Source: Okeania sp. SIO3I5 (GTDB lineage Bacteria > Cyanobacteriota > Cyanobacteriia > Cyanobacteriales > Microcoleaceae). Taken from it: DNA of 64,000 nucleotides. Positions 1-9,419 of this stretch are shown one piece after another. The notes below the pieces were generated by a model. It had not been told where the DNA came from and ran no database searches. It saw only the letters and a program-made list of their open reading frames with translations. The stretch spans positions 1-64,000 of the forward strand of contig NZ_JAAHHT010000026.1 of NCBI RefSeq assembly GCF_010672085.1, written 5' to 3'. The stretch's first letter is position 1. Every line of letters starts with the position of its first letter. Both the position numbers and the translations under genes were made by a program.

Positions 1-647
1 GAGTTTTATTAGTTGGTAAAAGTAAGATTGGCTCTAATGTTTGTGTTGGTTCTTTGACAACTATTATAGAACAAGATTTAGAATCAGAGAAAGTTGTGTT
101 ACCTGCTTCTATTATTGGTAACTCAGGGAGAGAAATATTAGACGATAATACTACATTTACACCAACTAAAACACATTTACTGAAAAATCAAAATTCATCT
201 AAAAATGCTCATGTATTGGATGAAACTTATGAAAATAATTATGTTTCAAATTTAGAAAATACTGCTTTATCTCCAGAGACAAATCAAACGGAAACTGAAC
301 CAGATAATACTCAATTACAATTAGCAAATACTGTTTCATCTCCAGAGGAAAATCAAACAGAAATTGAACCAGATAAGACTCAATTACAATTAGTAAATAC
401 TACTTCATCCCCAGAGGAAAATCAAACAGAAACTGAACCAGATAAGACTCAATTACAATTAGTAAATACTGCTTCATCCCCAGAGGAAAATCAAACAGAA
501 ACTGAAACAGATAAAACTCAATTACAAGAAGAACCATTTCCAAATATTGATCCTCAAATTTATGGTAAGGATTATGTCAACCAGATAATGAAGACTTTAT
601 TTCCTTATAAGAATTCAAGGAATTCTCATCCTGATGATGAAGACTAA
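1..647 (+). CDS. ccmN: Carboxysome assembly protein CcmN, 3' part (5' end outside window)
   Basis: The reading frame is open to the left edge (first full codon at base 3), so the gene starts before the window. The visible N-terminal end (VLLVGKSKIGSNVCVGS) looks like the last coils of a left-handed hexapeptide-repeat domain. A long polar linker follows, and the protein ends with a short amphipathic segment containing IYGKDYVNQIMKTLFPYK. In CcmN such a C-terminal peptide binds the carboxysome shell, while the hexapeptide domain binds CcmM (established for the family). The linker is four near-identical 23-residue repeats rich in Glu, Gln, Thr and Pro, an unusual expansion. ccmO lies 1.4 kb downstream, consistent with a ccm cluster now separated by an inserted or decayed kinase gene. 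The start codon cannot be given. Confidence 0.85.
   Translation, partial: VLLVGKSKIGSNVCVGSLTTIIEQDLESEKVVLPASIIGNSGREILDDNTTFTPTKTHLLKNQNSSKNAHVLDETYENNYVSNLENTALSPETNQTETEPDNTQLQLANTVSSPEENQTEIEPDKTQLQLVNTTSSPEENQTETEPDKTQLQLVNTASSPEENQTETETDKTQLQEEPFPNIDPQIYGKDYVNQIMKTLFPYKNSRNSHPDDED
261..536 (+). repeat. 69-bp tandem repeat inside ccmN, four units
   Basis: Four in-frame units of 69 bp (starts near 261, 330, 399 and 468) encode copies of a 23-residue motif of the type SSPEENQTETEPDKTQLQLV. The last three are almost identical at the DNA level, which implies recent expansion. They lengthen the flexible linker between the CcmM-binding domain and the shell-targeting peptide. Confidence 0.9.
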
Positions 648-720
648 AATATATTGTCAAGAATGATTTTGACGTAAAGGAGATATATCAAGAAAGTGTG
701 AGAATTATAAGATAAACAGA

Positions 721-1541
721 TCATAAGGTGTGAACTCCAAGGGGAATGTCATAATTTTTAGTTGGTAGATCATTATCAATTACTAATGAAGCTACTTTTT
801 GAGGATTATCTTGTTTAAAATGAATAGTTTGAGCTGGAAAATATGTCGTTTGATAATCATAAATAGTTTGCTCTTTTGTTAAACCCTCTTGTCTTCTTGA
901 TAATGCTCTTTTCAAAGTAGTTTCAAAGCTACAATTGAGCCAAAGTTTAAAGTCATATTCTTTGATAAATGGCTCTTTAAACAGAAATATTCCTTCAATA
1001 ATAATAATGTCTATATTTTGGAAATCATAAATATATGAATAAAAATTATCTGTTTTAATATCGATTAGCTCGGCTTCCAAGCGAATTGATTTTTGAGATT
1101 TAAGAGGGATAATTAATGAGTTAAAAAGTTCTTCCCAACGAAAAGCATTTTCATAAAAATGTTGAGCTGAATTTATTTCATTAAATCTAATATCTTGAGA
1201 GTTATGCCAAGCATCAAGACTAACCAAAGCAACTTTTAAACTTTTGGCTTGCAATAAATTAAATACTTCATTTGCCACTACTCCTTTACCGAAAAATTTT
1301 GGTTTAAAGCCTCCCCTTTTAAGGGGATAATAAATAAAAATTTTCCTTTTAGTCAATCCTCTTCTTTTCAAGGAGAGGTAATTATTAATTATTCATTATT
1401 CATTATTAATTGTTGAACTGAGCCATCAATACCACTAATAGCAACCAGTAAACTTTGAGTATTAGGAATTCGAGAACCCATCTGTACTATTTGATTAACG
1501 GCATTTTGAATATTATTTAGCAAAACTTGAGGTAACTTCAT
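721..1541 (-). pseudogene. Uridine kinase/phosphoribulokinase-like P-loop kinase, split by a repeat element
   Basis: The downstream part (1290-721) encodes a P-loop kinase body with LVSLDAWHN, IDIIIIEGIFLF and a C-terminal RALSRRQEG segment, as in the uridine kinase/PRK-like superfamily. The N-terminal part is found upstream in another frame: ATG at 1541-1539, MKLPQVLLNNIQNAVNQ..., ending ISGIDGS at 1419. Bases 1291-1418 between them are a copy of a dispersed cyanobacterial repeat element. Removing those 128 bp rejoins whole codons and restores the Walker A motif GIDGSGKG, so the insertion sits exactly in the ATP-binding loop. The remaining open frame starting inside the element lacks a complete P-loop and is unlikely to be an active kinase. 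The substrate is unknown. Confidence 0.8.
1291..1418 (-). repeat. Dispersed repeat element B, short form, inserted in kinase gene
   Basis: Read on the minus strand the element starts with an AT-rich AATTAATAAT tract. An ACCTCTCC...GAGGATTGACTAAAAGG stretch follows, then CCCCTTAAAAGGGGAGG, and it ends with TTTTTCGG at the GGTAA of the target. The same order is seen at 7691-7900, 8541-8727, 11573-11776, 26760-26940 and 46841-46911, so the boundaries are supported by comparison. It encodes no protein. Confidence 0.8.
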
Positions 1542-2077
1542 CTTTAAATTTTCCTATCTGTTATAGCAATTTAATTAGCTATCAGCTTTTAGCATTCAGC
1601 AACGCCGAAAATTTATGTTTGACAAGAACACATTTTTTTAGTAGTAGATAAGATCAAATCCTCTGGCAATGAAAGTATTATAAAAAACCGGGCTTATGGG
1701 GGGTAGATGTTAGTATAGTGGAGTATTTAATAAAAATATGGTTTCTATGTTTATTTATACCGATACTACCGAATTTGATATAACTTGATCATTATAAATA
1801 AAATATAATATAATCTAAAATTAAGTAGAGACATACCTAAAAAACTTTCTATCTTGCAGGGACAATAAAGTGATTAATAATCTCTAAAAATTAACTTCCT
1901 TAATCTCAGAAACTCCCACTGGTGAGAGTTTAACTGTAATTTTAGGTGAACTAAACCAGTTTATATTTTCAATTTCATATATATATAAAATTCCCAAATT
2001 AGCCCTAAAGACCATCAGCTAGGATGTTGGAAAGATTTAGGTGGGTTAACTGCTACGCCGAAGTCAAGAGGTAGAAA
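1542..2077. other. Spacer upstream of ccmO
   Basis: No gene is seen. It contains a short TAGCTATCAGCTTTTAGCATTCAGC-type heptamer tract near 1577-1602 and a fragment of the AAACCGGG...GGTAGATGTTAGTATAGTGG repeat near 1684-1722 that is also found near 10165-10250 and 32378-32450. A modest inverted repeat (ACTCCCACTGGTGAGAGT, 1911-1928) lies about 150 bases before ccmO. The ribosome binding site AGAGGT is next to the ccmO start. Confidence 0.6.
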
Positions 2078-2860
2078 ATGAAAATACAAACCCACAATAA
2101 TTATAAGCTAGACTCTATTGAATCCCCAACCAAGTTTGGAGATTCAGCTCTTGGTTTAGTAACAACTCGAAGTTTTCCGGCCATAGTTGGTACTGCTGAT
2201 ATGATGCTAAAGTCATCTGGCGTAATTTTGGTAGGGTATGAAAAAATTGGTAGTGGATATTGTACGGCGGTAGTTCGCGGTGGTATAGCAGATGTTCGTT
2301 TAGCGGTAGAGTCTGGAGCAGAAACAGCCGAAAAATTTGGACAACTTATTTCTAAAACTGTCATTCCTCGACCTTTACCTAATTTAGAACTTGTATTACC
2401 TATTGGCAGTCTTTTATTTAAACTATCTCAAGGTAAAATTTCTGCTGAGTTTAGAAATAAGGCAGTTGGTTTGATAGAGACTAGAGGTTTTCCAGCAATG
2501 GTGGGAGCTTGTGATGCTATGCTGAAATCTGGTGATGTACAGTTAACTGCTTATGAAACTACAGGTGCGGGTTTATGTACTGCTATTGTTCGGGGTTCGG
2601 TTTCTAATGTGGCGATCGCTGTAGAAGCAGGAATGCACGAAGCTGAAAGAATTGGAGAGTTAAATGCTGTAATGGTAATTCCTAGAGCATTGGATGATTT
2701 AGAAAGAACATTGCCTATAGCTAATTCTTTGATTGAAGAAAAACTTGAACCTTTACGTTTACCAATGGCAGTTAAGGAGAAAGAAAAGGAACTGGTAAGA
2801 TTACCTGATTTTTCTCAACTTCCTTTACCGATGCAAGAAGAAGTTAAGGATAAATTATAA
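2078..2860 (+). CDS. ccmO: Carboxysome shell protein CcmO (two BMC domains)
   Basis: This 260-residue protein has two tandem bacterial microcompartment domains. The first spans roughly residues 23-108 (ALGLVTTRSFPAIVGTADMMLKS) and the second roughly 128-213 (AVGLIETRGFPAMVGACDAMLKS). Each contains the RG.(V/I)..V..AVE.G pattern typical of the Pfam BMC fold. A tandem-BMC protein of this length in a cyanobacterium is CcmO, a shell facet component of the beta-carboxysome. The start is supported by an AGAGGT ribosome binding site eight bases upstream of ATG. Together with ccmN it shows that the left end of the window is a ccm locus. Function by family is well established; its exact layer in the shell is not deducible here. 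Confidence 0.92.
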   Translation: MKIQTHNNYKLDSIESPTKFGDSALGLVTTRSFPAIVGTADMMLKSSGVILVGYEKIGSGYCTAVVRGGIADVRLAVESGAETAEKFGQLISKTVIPRPLPNLELVLPIGSLLFKLSQGKISAEFRNKAVGLIETRGFPAMVGACDAMLKSGDVQLTAYETTGAGLCTAIVRGSVSNVAIAVEAGMHEAERIGELNAVMVIPRALDDLERTLPIANSLIEEKLEPLRLPMAVKEKEKELVRLPDFSQLPLPMQEEVKDKL

Positions 2861-2904
2861 ATTATAGACATCTCCAGAAAAGTGTTTCAAGTCAAAAGTA
2901 GCGA

Positions 2905-3953
2905 ACTGACACAGCTAAAACTTTGCATTAAGCTTTTTCTTTTAATTCTTGCTATGGCAAAGTTTCACTACTTTTTTTCTCATACAACATTTAAAGTGCG
3001 TTGGTTGAGTATGGCTTGTGACGACGGATTTCGGAATCCTTTTCATAATCTGATTTTCAGCCCTATAAGACATCCTACTGGCGCTATTGTGTATAGAGCA
3101 AGAATTGATTCATTTCCTGAAGCACTCCGCCAGAGGGGATGGATAGTAAAATTTCTCTTCTATTGCGTATAGAGCAAGAGTTAATTCATTTCCTGAAGCA
3201 CTCCGCCAGAGGGGATGGATAGTAAAATTTCTCTTCTATTGCGTATAAAGCAAGAGTTAATTCATTTCCTGAAGCACTCCGCCAGAGGGGATGGGTAGTA
3301 AAATTTCTCTTCTATTGCGTATAGAGCAAGAGTTAATTCATTTTCTGAAGCACTCCACTAGAGGGGATAGATAGTGAAATTTCTCTTCTATTGCGTATAA
3401 AGCAAGAGTTAATTCATTTCCTGAAGCACTCCGCCAGAGGGGATGGGTAGTAAAATTTCTCTTTTATTGCGTATAAAGCAAGAGTTAATTCATTTCCTGA
3501 AGCACTCCACCAGAGGGGATGGATAGTAAAATTTCTCTTCTATTGCGTATAGAGCAAGAGTTAATTCATTTCCTGAAGCACTCCACCAGAGGGGATGGAT
3601 AGTAAAATTTCTCTTCTATTGCGTATAGAGCAAGAGTTGATTCATTTCCTGAAGCACTCACTCCACCAGAGAGGATAGATAGTAAAATTTCTCTTCTATT
3701 GCGTATAAAGCAAGAGTTAATTCATTTCCTGAAGCACTCCGCCAGAGGGATGGATAGTAAAATTTCTCTTCTATTGCGTATAGAGCAAGAGTTGATTCAT
3801 TTCCTGAAGCACTCACTCCACCAGAGAGGATAGATAGTAAAATTTTCGTACTGGACTGACAAGCTTTAAATGTTGCATTAAAAAAAAATCGTTAAACCTC
3901 GCTATAACAAGAATTATACAAAAAAACTAATGCACAGTTTTAGCTGTGTCAGT
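2905..3953. repeat. Array of 76-bp tandem repeats bounded by ~50-bp inverted repeats
   Basis: The left boundary (2905-2958, ACTGACACAGCTAAAACTTTG...) and the right boundary (about 3898-3953) are near-perfect reverse complements, like the ends of an insertion element. Between them, from about 3089 to 3850, lie about ten copies of a unit with GCGTATAGAGCAAGAGTTAA and CATTTCCTGAAGCACTCC. Unit starts at 3165, 3241, 3317, 3393, 3469, 3545 and 3621 are exactly 76 bp apart; the next two spacings are 80 and 75 bp. No convincing gene is present; an open frame at 2882-3172 runs into the repeats and has no family features. A related array is at 32.45-33.26 kb. Confidence 0.85.
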
Positions 3954-3986
3954 CCACTACTAAACCTTCTAGCGTCAAGTTAAATT

Positions 3987-6341
3987 TTAAACAAAGGCAC
4001 CACCGTCTCTACGAGTAACACCAATTACAGAAGGTCTTGGGGGTAATAAACCATTAAAACTACCTCCAGGATTTCCTACATATCCTATATTGCTAGGCCA
4101 ACTACTACCACGAGGTACACTTCGTGCCTGATTGAATAAACTTGTACCATCCAAACTTAACATCTCAATAGTACGACCTAGTATAACTCCATCCCCAATA
4201 GGAGAACTTTCACCAGGATGCTGTACAGCTAATAGTAGAGTTTCATCTACACCACTACGATTTCTGATAAAGTATGGTCCAGTCATTTCGCAACGAGGAG
4301 GGCCATAAGCAAAAGGTACAACTAATCCAGCATTAGGTCCAACAACAGGAATGTAGAACAACCAGTTATTACCAAATACTCCTGTCAAGCTAGAAATATT
4401 TCCAGTAGCAGTATGGTCAATCTCTCTTAGCTCTGCAGCAGCACCAGTTCTGAAACCATTATGGTTACTGGTAGACATATCAGTTACGCCCCAGATATTA
4501 CCCAGAGTATCAATTTCTAGGTTATCTACATTAGCAAAACCTGCGCCATTAATAGCACCATCTTCTCCGCTATGCTCAAAAACTGACCAACTAAAAGTGG
4601 TACTTGTGGCATCGCTGTTTGTTTCAATGAATCGGTACAGACCACCAAACTGCTGAATGGCATTAATATCTGCGGAGTATTTACTCACAACAAATATTCT
4701 GGAGTCTGGATATCCATCTCCACCAGGTGCATTATCTGTATAGGCAATAAATAAACTACCATCACCAGGATGAACTTCCACATCTTCAGGACGAGAAGAA
4801 GGAGTACCACCTATTAAGTTAGAAGCTAAGAAAGCGTCGGATAAAATTGCACCTTGGCTAGAATAAAAATCTCCTAGAGTTCTACCTTGATAATCAGATA
4901 ATACATTGTCATTAGTCAAGTCTACAATGAGAGATCCACCATCCTCAGTTGCTCCTGCAATACCAGCACGTTGAGGTAGGCGAATTCGACCATCTCTTTG
5001 AGCTTCACCAAAAGCATTCAATTCAGCTTCAGCAATTTCTCTTGGTGATAGAGGATTAGTTGGTGTACTAGGAACTAATGGAATCCATTGACCAGAACCA
5101 TCACGATTTAATCGTGCCACATAAAGAGTACCTGCCTCAAATAATTGGCTATTGTTTGGATCAGTAGGACTGGAAACAATACCATTACTGATGAACTTAT
5201 AAGTATGACCACCACGACGGTCATCTCCCATATAAGCTACTAATGGTCTACCTGCTTCTATTCTAAAAGCAATATTTTCATGGCGGAAACGACCTAAAGC
5301 TGTATGTTTTCTGTTTACGAAACTTGGGTCTGCTGGAGATATTTCTACCATCCAGCCATACTTTTCACCAACTAAACCAAAGGTAAAACCTATACCTTCT
5401 TCGTCATAACCAGTCTGAATACCATTAGGTTGTACAGCTTCAGTAACGCTTCCTTGGAAGTTTTCTTCTGCAGTCAGAATTGTACCCCAAGGGGTTGTAC
5501 CACCAGAACAATTAAAGGCTGTACCAATAATTCTATTACCAAGTCCATCAGAACTTAGAGGAAATACTTCAGTAGCAGCAGGTCCGGTACCTATTAAGAA
5601 GTTTTGGTCTCCAGTTTGATAGCTAGCTGTACCCCAAGATGTGACGCTTTGATAACCATCTGAACGTTCAGAGTTAATTCCTAGTCCAGATAAGAGATGT
5701 ACTCTACGGTTAGCATCATCTGCTACAGGAGTATAACGACCATTACTTTTTGTAATTCTGACAATAGATCCACCTTGGTTATAAGCAAACTCACCCAAGG
5801 TGAAGAGAGTGGGTTGAGATAAATCTAAACCTAATACTAGCTGGTCTGTAGTGGGGAAACCTGCTAGGTCATCACCACCTAGTAATGATGATATTGGATA
5901 AGAAACATACTCATGGTTCGCCCATAGGTAGCCATCATCTGGGTTACCATTAATAGGGATAAAACTGAGGTAGTCATTGTTATAACCAAAGTATTCTTCT
6001 TGGTTGGGAAATACGCGATCGCCCCAACCAACAATCACATACCTTTCATATTCGGGGGGTACTATAACATCATCAAAGTATTCGTATGATTGTAGTTGCA
6101 CATCTACACCTGCTCCTATTGTATTTCCTCCTCCACCAATTCCTAAAGGTACGAAGCTAGGGCTATTTTCATAAGCTTCTAAAGGATGTGCCAATTTTAG
6201 GGGTGTAAAACTCAAACCTCCAGTTTGAGCTTGAGCTACTTCGGAGCTACCCAAAAAATTACCAATTTTTGGTGATAGTGCTGTAGCTGCTGCGCTACAT
6301 CCGAAGAACATTAATAGTTTTCTACGAGTGAGTCTGGACAT
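3987..6341 (-). CDS. phoX: PhoX-family alkaline phosphatase (DUF839), Tat-exported
   Basis: The 784-residue protein starts with a twin-arginine signal (SRLTRRKLLMFFGCSAAATA), then an alanine/glutamine cleavage region AQAQTGG. The body has PhoX/DUF839 features: a WANHEYVSYP segment, GTILTAEENFQG, GWMVEISPADP, LGRFRHENIAF, YMGDDRRGGHTYKF and a late RPEDVEVHPGDGSLF stretch. PhoX enzymes are calcium- and iron-dependent phosphomonoesterases exported folded to the periplasm or outside, where they release phosphate from organic esters. The only plausible start is the ATG before the RR motif. A Pho box lies about 160 bases upstream, so induction by phosphate starvation through the PhoB/SphR-type regulator is likely. 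Assignment to the family is firm; substrate range is inferred. Confidence 0.88.
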   Translation of the reverse strand: MSRLTRRKLLMFFGCSAAATALSPKIGNFLGSSEVAQAQTGGLSFTPLKLAHPLEAYENSPSFVPLGIGGGGNTIGAGVDVQLQSYEYFDDVIVPPEYERYVIVGWGDRVFPNQEEYFGYNNDYLSFIPINGNPDDGYLWANHEYVSYPISSLLGGDDLAGFPTTDQLVLGLDLSQPTLFTLGEFAYNQGGSIVRITKSNGRYTPVADDANRRVHLLSGLGINSERSDGYQSVTSWGTASYQTGDQNFLIGTGPAATEVFPLSSDGLGNRIIGTAFNCSGGTTPWGTILTAEENFQGSVTEAVQPNGIQTGYDEEGIGFTFGLVGEKYGWMVEISPADPSFVNRKHTALGRFRHENIAFRIEAGRPLVAYMGDDRRGGHTYKFISNGIVSSPTDPNNSQLFEAGTLYVARLNRDGSGQWIPLVPSTPTNPLSPREIAEAELNAFGEAQRDGRIRLPQRAGIAGATEDGGSLIVDLTNDNVLSDYQGRTLGDFYSSQGAILSDAFLASNLIGGTPSSRPEDVEVHPGDGSLFIAYTDNAPGGDGYPDSRIFVVSKYSADINAIQQFGGLYRFIETNSDATSTTFSWSVFEHSGEDGAINGAGFANVDNLEIDTLGNIWGVTDMSTSNHNGFRTGAAAELREIDHTATGNISSLTGVFGNNWLFYIPVVGPNAGLVVPFAYGPPRCEMTGPYFIRNRSGVDETLLLAVQHPGESSPIGDGVILGRTIEMLSLDGTSLFNQARSVPRGSSWPSNIGYVGNPGGSFNGLLPPRPSVIGVTRRDGGAFV

Positions 6342-6501
6342 AAAACTCTATTTTTTGTTTCTCTCTTTGAGGTAAGTAGTGGATAGGGATTTTTGATGTA
6401 TTACGGGCAATATTTTCAACCTGAATTTTGTTCATATTCTCAGTTTTTTTTATACTGCCTCCAGCAGTTTATCTATAACAATTTATCGTTAGTTTATAGT
6501 T

Positions 6502-6542
6502 TAATTAAATTTAGTTAAAGTGTTGTTTAAATTTAGGTTAAT
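6502..6542 (-). promoter_or_regulatory. Pho box upstream of phoX
   Basis: On the minus strand four octamers occur with exact 11-base periodicity: ATTAACCT, TTTAAACA, CTTTAACT, TTTAATTA, each separated by three bases (AAA, ACA, AAA). This is the layout of cyanobacterial Pho boxes (CTTAACCT-like octamers with 3-base spacers), and it points toward the PhoX gene beginning at 6341. Confidence 0.7.
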
Positions 6543-6563
6543 TGATCAATTAACCTAATATTT

Positions 6564-6667
6564 ATACCATTTCGACCTGATGTTGCGCTTAATATAAAAA
6601 TGAGAATAGTCAGTGTAATAAGGTCTGAGCAAAAATTATTAAGCGCATTGTTACAGAGAAATGGTAT
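6564..6667. repeat. MITE-like element A (terminal repeats ATACCATTTC/GAAATGGTAT)
   Basis: A 104-bp element starts ATACCATTTCGACCTGATG and ends ...ACAGAGAAATGGTAT. The outer 10 bases form perfect inverted repeats, and inner GCGCTTAAT/ATTAAGCGC forms a second pair. A second, longer copy with an internal insertion is at 26588-27015. It is non-coding; the short open frame crossing it has no recognisable features. Confidence 0.75.
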
Positions 6668-7690
6668 TAGGAATACAAAAGAAGAAAAATAGTAAACATT
6701 CAGCTTAAAGCAGTCAGCTAGAGCGCAAATAATAGACTTATGCGTGAAAGTTAAAAATAACATCAATTATTATCCATAAATTATCAATTAATTCTCTTTT
6801 TAGTTAAGTTTTCCCTATTTTATCGAGAGGTATAATGAATATCCTTGTCACGTTAAAGGAGTGTACTAAAGTTCAACTTATCCCACTATTCTAAAAATGC
6901 TGATTTACTTAAGTAAAATTTTTCTGAAAAGCTGGATTTTTCGTTTTTATATTTAAGAGTATTTGGGCTTTTCAACAAAAATATTATTGGTGGGATAGGT
7001 TCTCTTAACTTTTAATTATCTCTCAATTTCAAGGGTTGCTTTTACCTCTTTAGCTGATAGCTAATAGCTGATGTCTGAATGCTTAAGAAAAATAACTTTA
7101 CCTCAGTAACTTGAGGAACACTATATTATATAAAATATTATATAAAATATAAAAAAGAATGCTACCAATAATTTAGGTGGTTAAAAGACTTTACTTAAGA
7201 CTTTTCAATTTAACTAAAAACAGAATTTGAATGTAATAAATGTGTAATAAATCAATGATATATAGGCTATTCATACTGAATTTTGACTCCTTGAAACACC
7301 CTAAGTATTTGTAGTAAAAATTTTAGTATTTCATATTAATTAGCTATCAACTATCAGCCTAAAAATTTGTGCATAGAATTAGGGCTTGCTGATTAAATTT
7401 TAAAGTGTTTACATATCAAGCTTTTGGTCTTTTTAAGTCTTGAAAAAGTAGGATATTTTGAGTTGAAAAGCCTCAAAATGTTAGTATTTTAGACGCATAG
7501 TTGGACAGAGCAATTGAGGAACAATTCTAACTCCTACCTCCTCTAAATCCCTATTCCTATTCCTATTCCTATTTCTACTGACTACTACAAAGAGCAAAAA
7601 TACTTTTGAGCGCAAACCCTAATTAGGTATCTAAAAGCTTGGATCATAATCCCCGACTTCTAGCTTGTCGTCTAATTTTAGGAGGGTTGA
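6668..7690. other. AT-rich non-coding spacer with small repeats
   Basis: About 1 kb has no supportable gene. It contains a CCTCAGTAACTTGAGG palindrome at about 7102-7117 with an AACACTATAT flank that recurs near 8971-9001, TATTATATAAAA tracts around 7127-7153, a pentamer run CCTATT near 7548-7572, and TAGCTGATAGC-type heptamers near 7050-7080. Confidence 0.6.
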
Positions 7691-7900
7691 ATAATGGATA
7701 ATGGATAATTACCTCTCCCTAAAAGGGAGAGGATTGACGCGGTAGGGAAAAAATTTATTTCTCTTGGTTAATTGGATATGGTTAGGTAACCCATCCATCC
7801 CATCCTACGGACTGCTCCGCAAACAACCGCTCTCTTGGGGAGGCTTTAAATCTGAATTATCTAATTATTTAATTGTTTAATTCTTTAATTGTTTCGGTAA
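7691..7900. repeat. Dispersed repeat element B, long form
   Basis: It begins GGATAATGGATAATTACCTC, has CTCCCTAAAAGGGAGAGG, an internal GGATATGGTTAGGTAACCCA segment and CCGCTCTCTTGGGGAGGC, and ends TGTTTCGGTAA. The order matches copies at 8541-8727 and 11573-11776. The short form in the kinase gene lacks the internal GGATATGG...ACCGC part. Confidence 0.75.
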
Positions 7901-7966
7901 AAATTTTCTTCTAAAAAAGCTGACTGCTGTTTGCGGAGCATTCCGTCAGGAAAAGCTTTTTAATAG

Positions 7967-8518
7967 TTAATCATCTATTATTTTCGGGTCATCTTCATCA
8001 GTGGGAAATATGGGAGAAGATGAAGGTCTTTGTCTAGGAGATTTCTTTTGAGGTTGAGGAATTGTTGGTTGAGAATCAGGTGATGGTCGAGGTGGAGCAG
8101 GAACTTGAGGAGAAGAATTAGGAACTTGAGGTTGATTATCAGAAATATCGCTATTATCATCAAACTTTAATAACAATTTAGCATCGGCAAAATATCTAGT
8201 AAAATCATCAATCTTAGGATTATTTTGCCATTCTGCACGAGATACAGTAGAACGGATAACAGGTACTATTTGACTTCTACGTTCTCCTAATATAGTAATA
8301 GTAATTTCTGTAATTTCTGGATTATTGGCAAATTCTTGATTAATTCTTTCTTGGGCTAAATTTTCTGCTTGTTGCACCAGAATATTATAAGAGTTATTAT
8401 CATTAGAATCTATCAAAATACTGGTATTTTTTGTAGATGCTAAAACCGTTAAGTTGGTTATTAAAAGACTAGCTAATGTGAAGATTATATTCAATAAAAT
8501 ACGATAATATAAATTCAT
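7967..8518 (-). CDS. Secreted hypothetical protein with proline-rich tail
   Basis: This 183-residue protein is not assigned to a family. Residues 1-27 (MNLYYRILLNIIFTLASLLI...VLAS) look like a Sec signal peptide. A compact middle part, about 35-130, includes ITITILGERRSQIVPVIRSTVSRAEW and ends near LLLKFDD. From about residue 135 the sequence is low-complexity and rich in proline, serine and glutamine (VPAPPRPSPDSQPTIPQPQ), followed by an acidic end DEDDPKIIDD. This looks like a small periplasmic or surface protein with a flexible extension. It is flanked on both sides by copies of repeat element B, so it is an isolated gene. Confidence 0.65.
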   Translation of the reverse strand: MNLYYRILLNIIFTLASLLITNLTVLASTKNTSILIDSNDNNSYNILVQQAENLAQERINQEFANNPEITEITITILGERRSQIVPVIRSTVSRAEWQNNPKIDDFTRYFADAKLLLKFDDNSDISDNQPQVPNSSPQVPAPPRPSPDSQPTIPQPQKKSPRQRPSSSPIFPTDEDDPKIIDD

Positions 8519-8540
8519 TGACCTTTAGTGAAGTCTGTTC

Positions 8541-8727
8541 AATAATTAATAATTAATAATTAGCTCTTCTGTTATAGAAGGATTGGTTAAAAGAAATTTT
8601 TTTTCTTCTCAAGGGGAGATTGGATATGGTTAGGTAACCCATCCACGCCATCCTACGGAATGCTCCGCAAATAACCGCTTTTTTAACATTGATAAGGAGA
8701 GGCTTTAAACCTTATTTTTTCGGTAAC
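8541..8727. repeat. Dispersed repeat element B, long form
   Basis: It starts AATAATTAATAATTAATAAT, contains GGGGAGATTGGATATGGTTA, GGAATGCTCCGC and GGAGAGGCTTTAAACC, and ends TTTTTTCGGTAA. It aligns with the copy at 7691-7900 on the other side of the secreted-protein gene. Confidence 0.75.

Positions 8728-9419
<692 letters not shown>

Noticed and set aside
2882-3172. 96-codon open frame before the 76-bp array
   Set aside because: It runs through the inverted repeat and into the tandem repeats, with no ribosome site and no family features.
3089-3850. Possible CRISPR array
   Set aside because: The units are directly tandem and repeated over their full 76 bp, with no unique spacers and no cas genes.
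6533-6766. 77-codon minus-strand open frame
   Set aside because: It overlaps the Pho box and element A; hydrophobic composition follows from AT-rich DNA.
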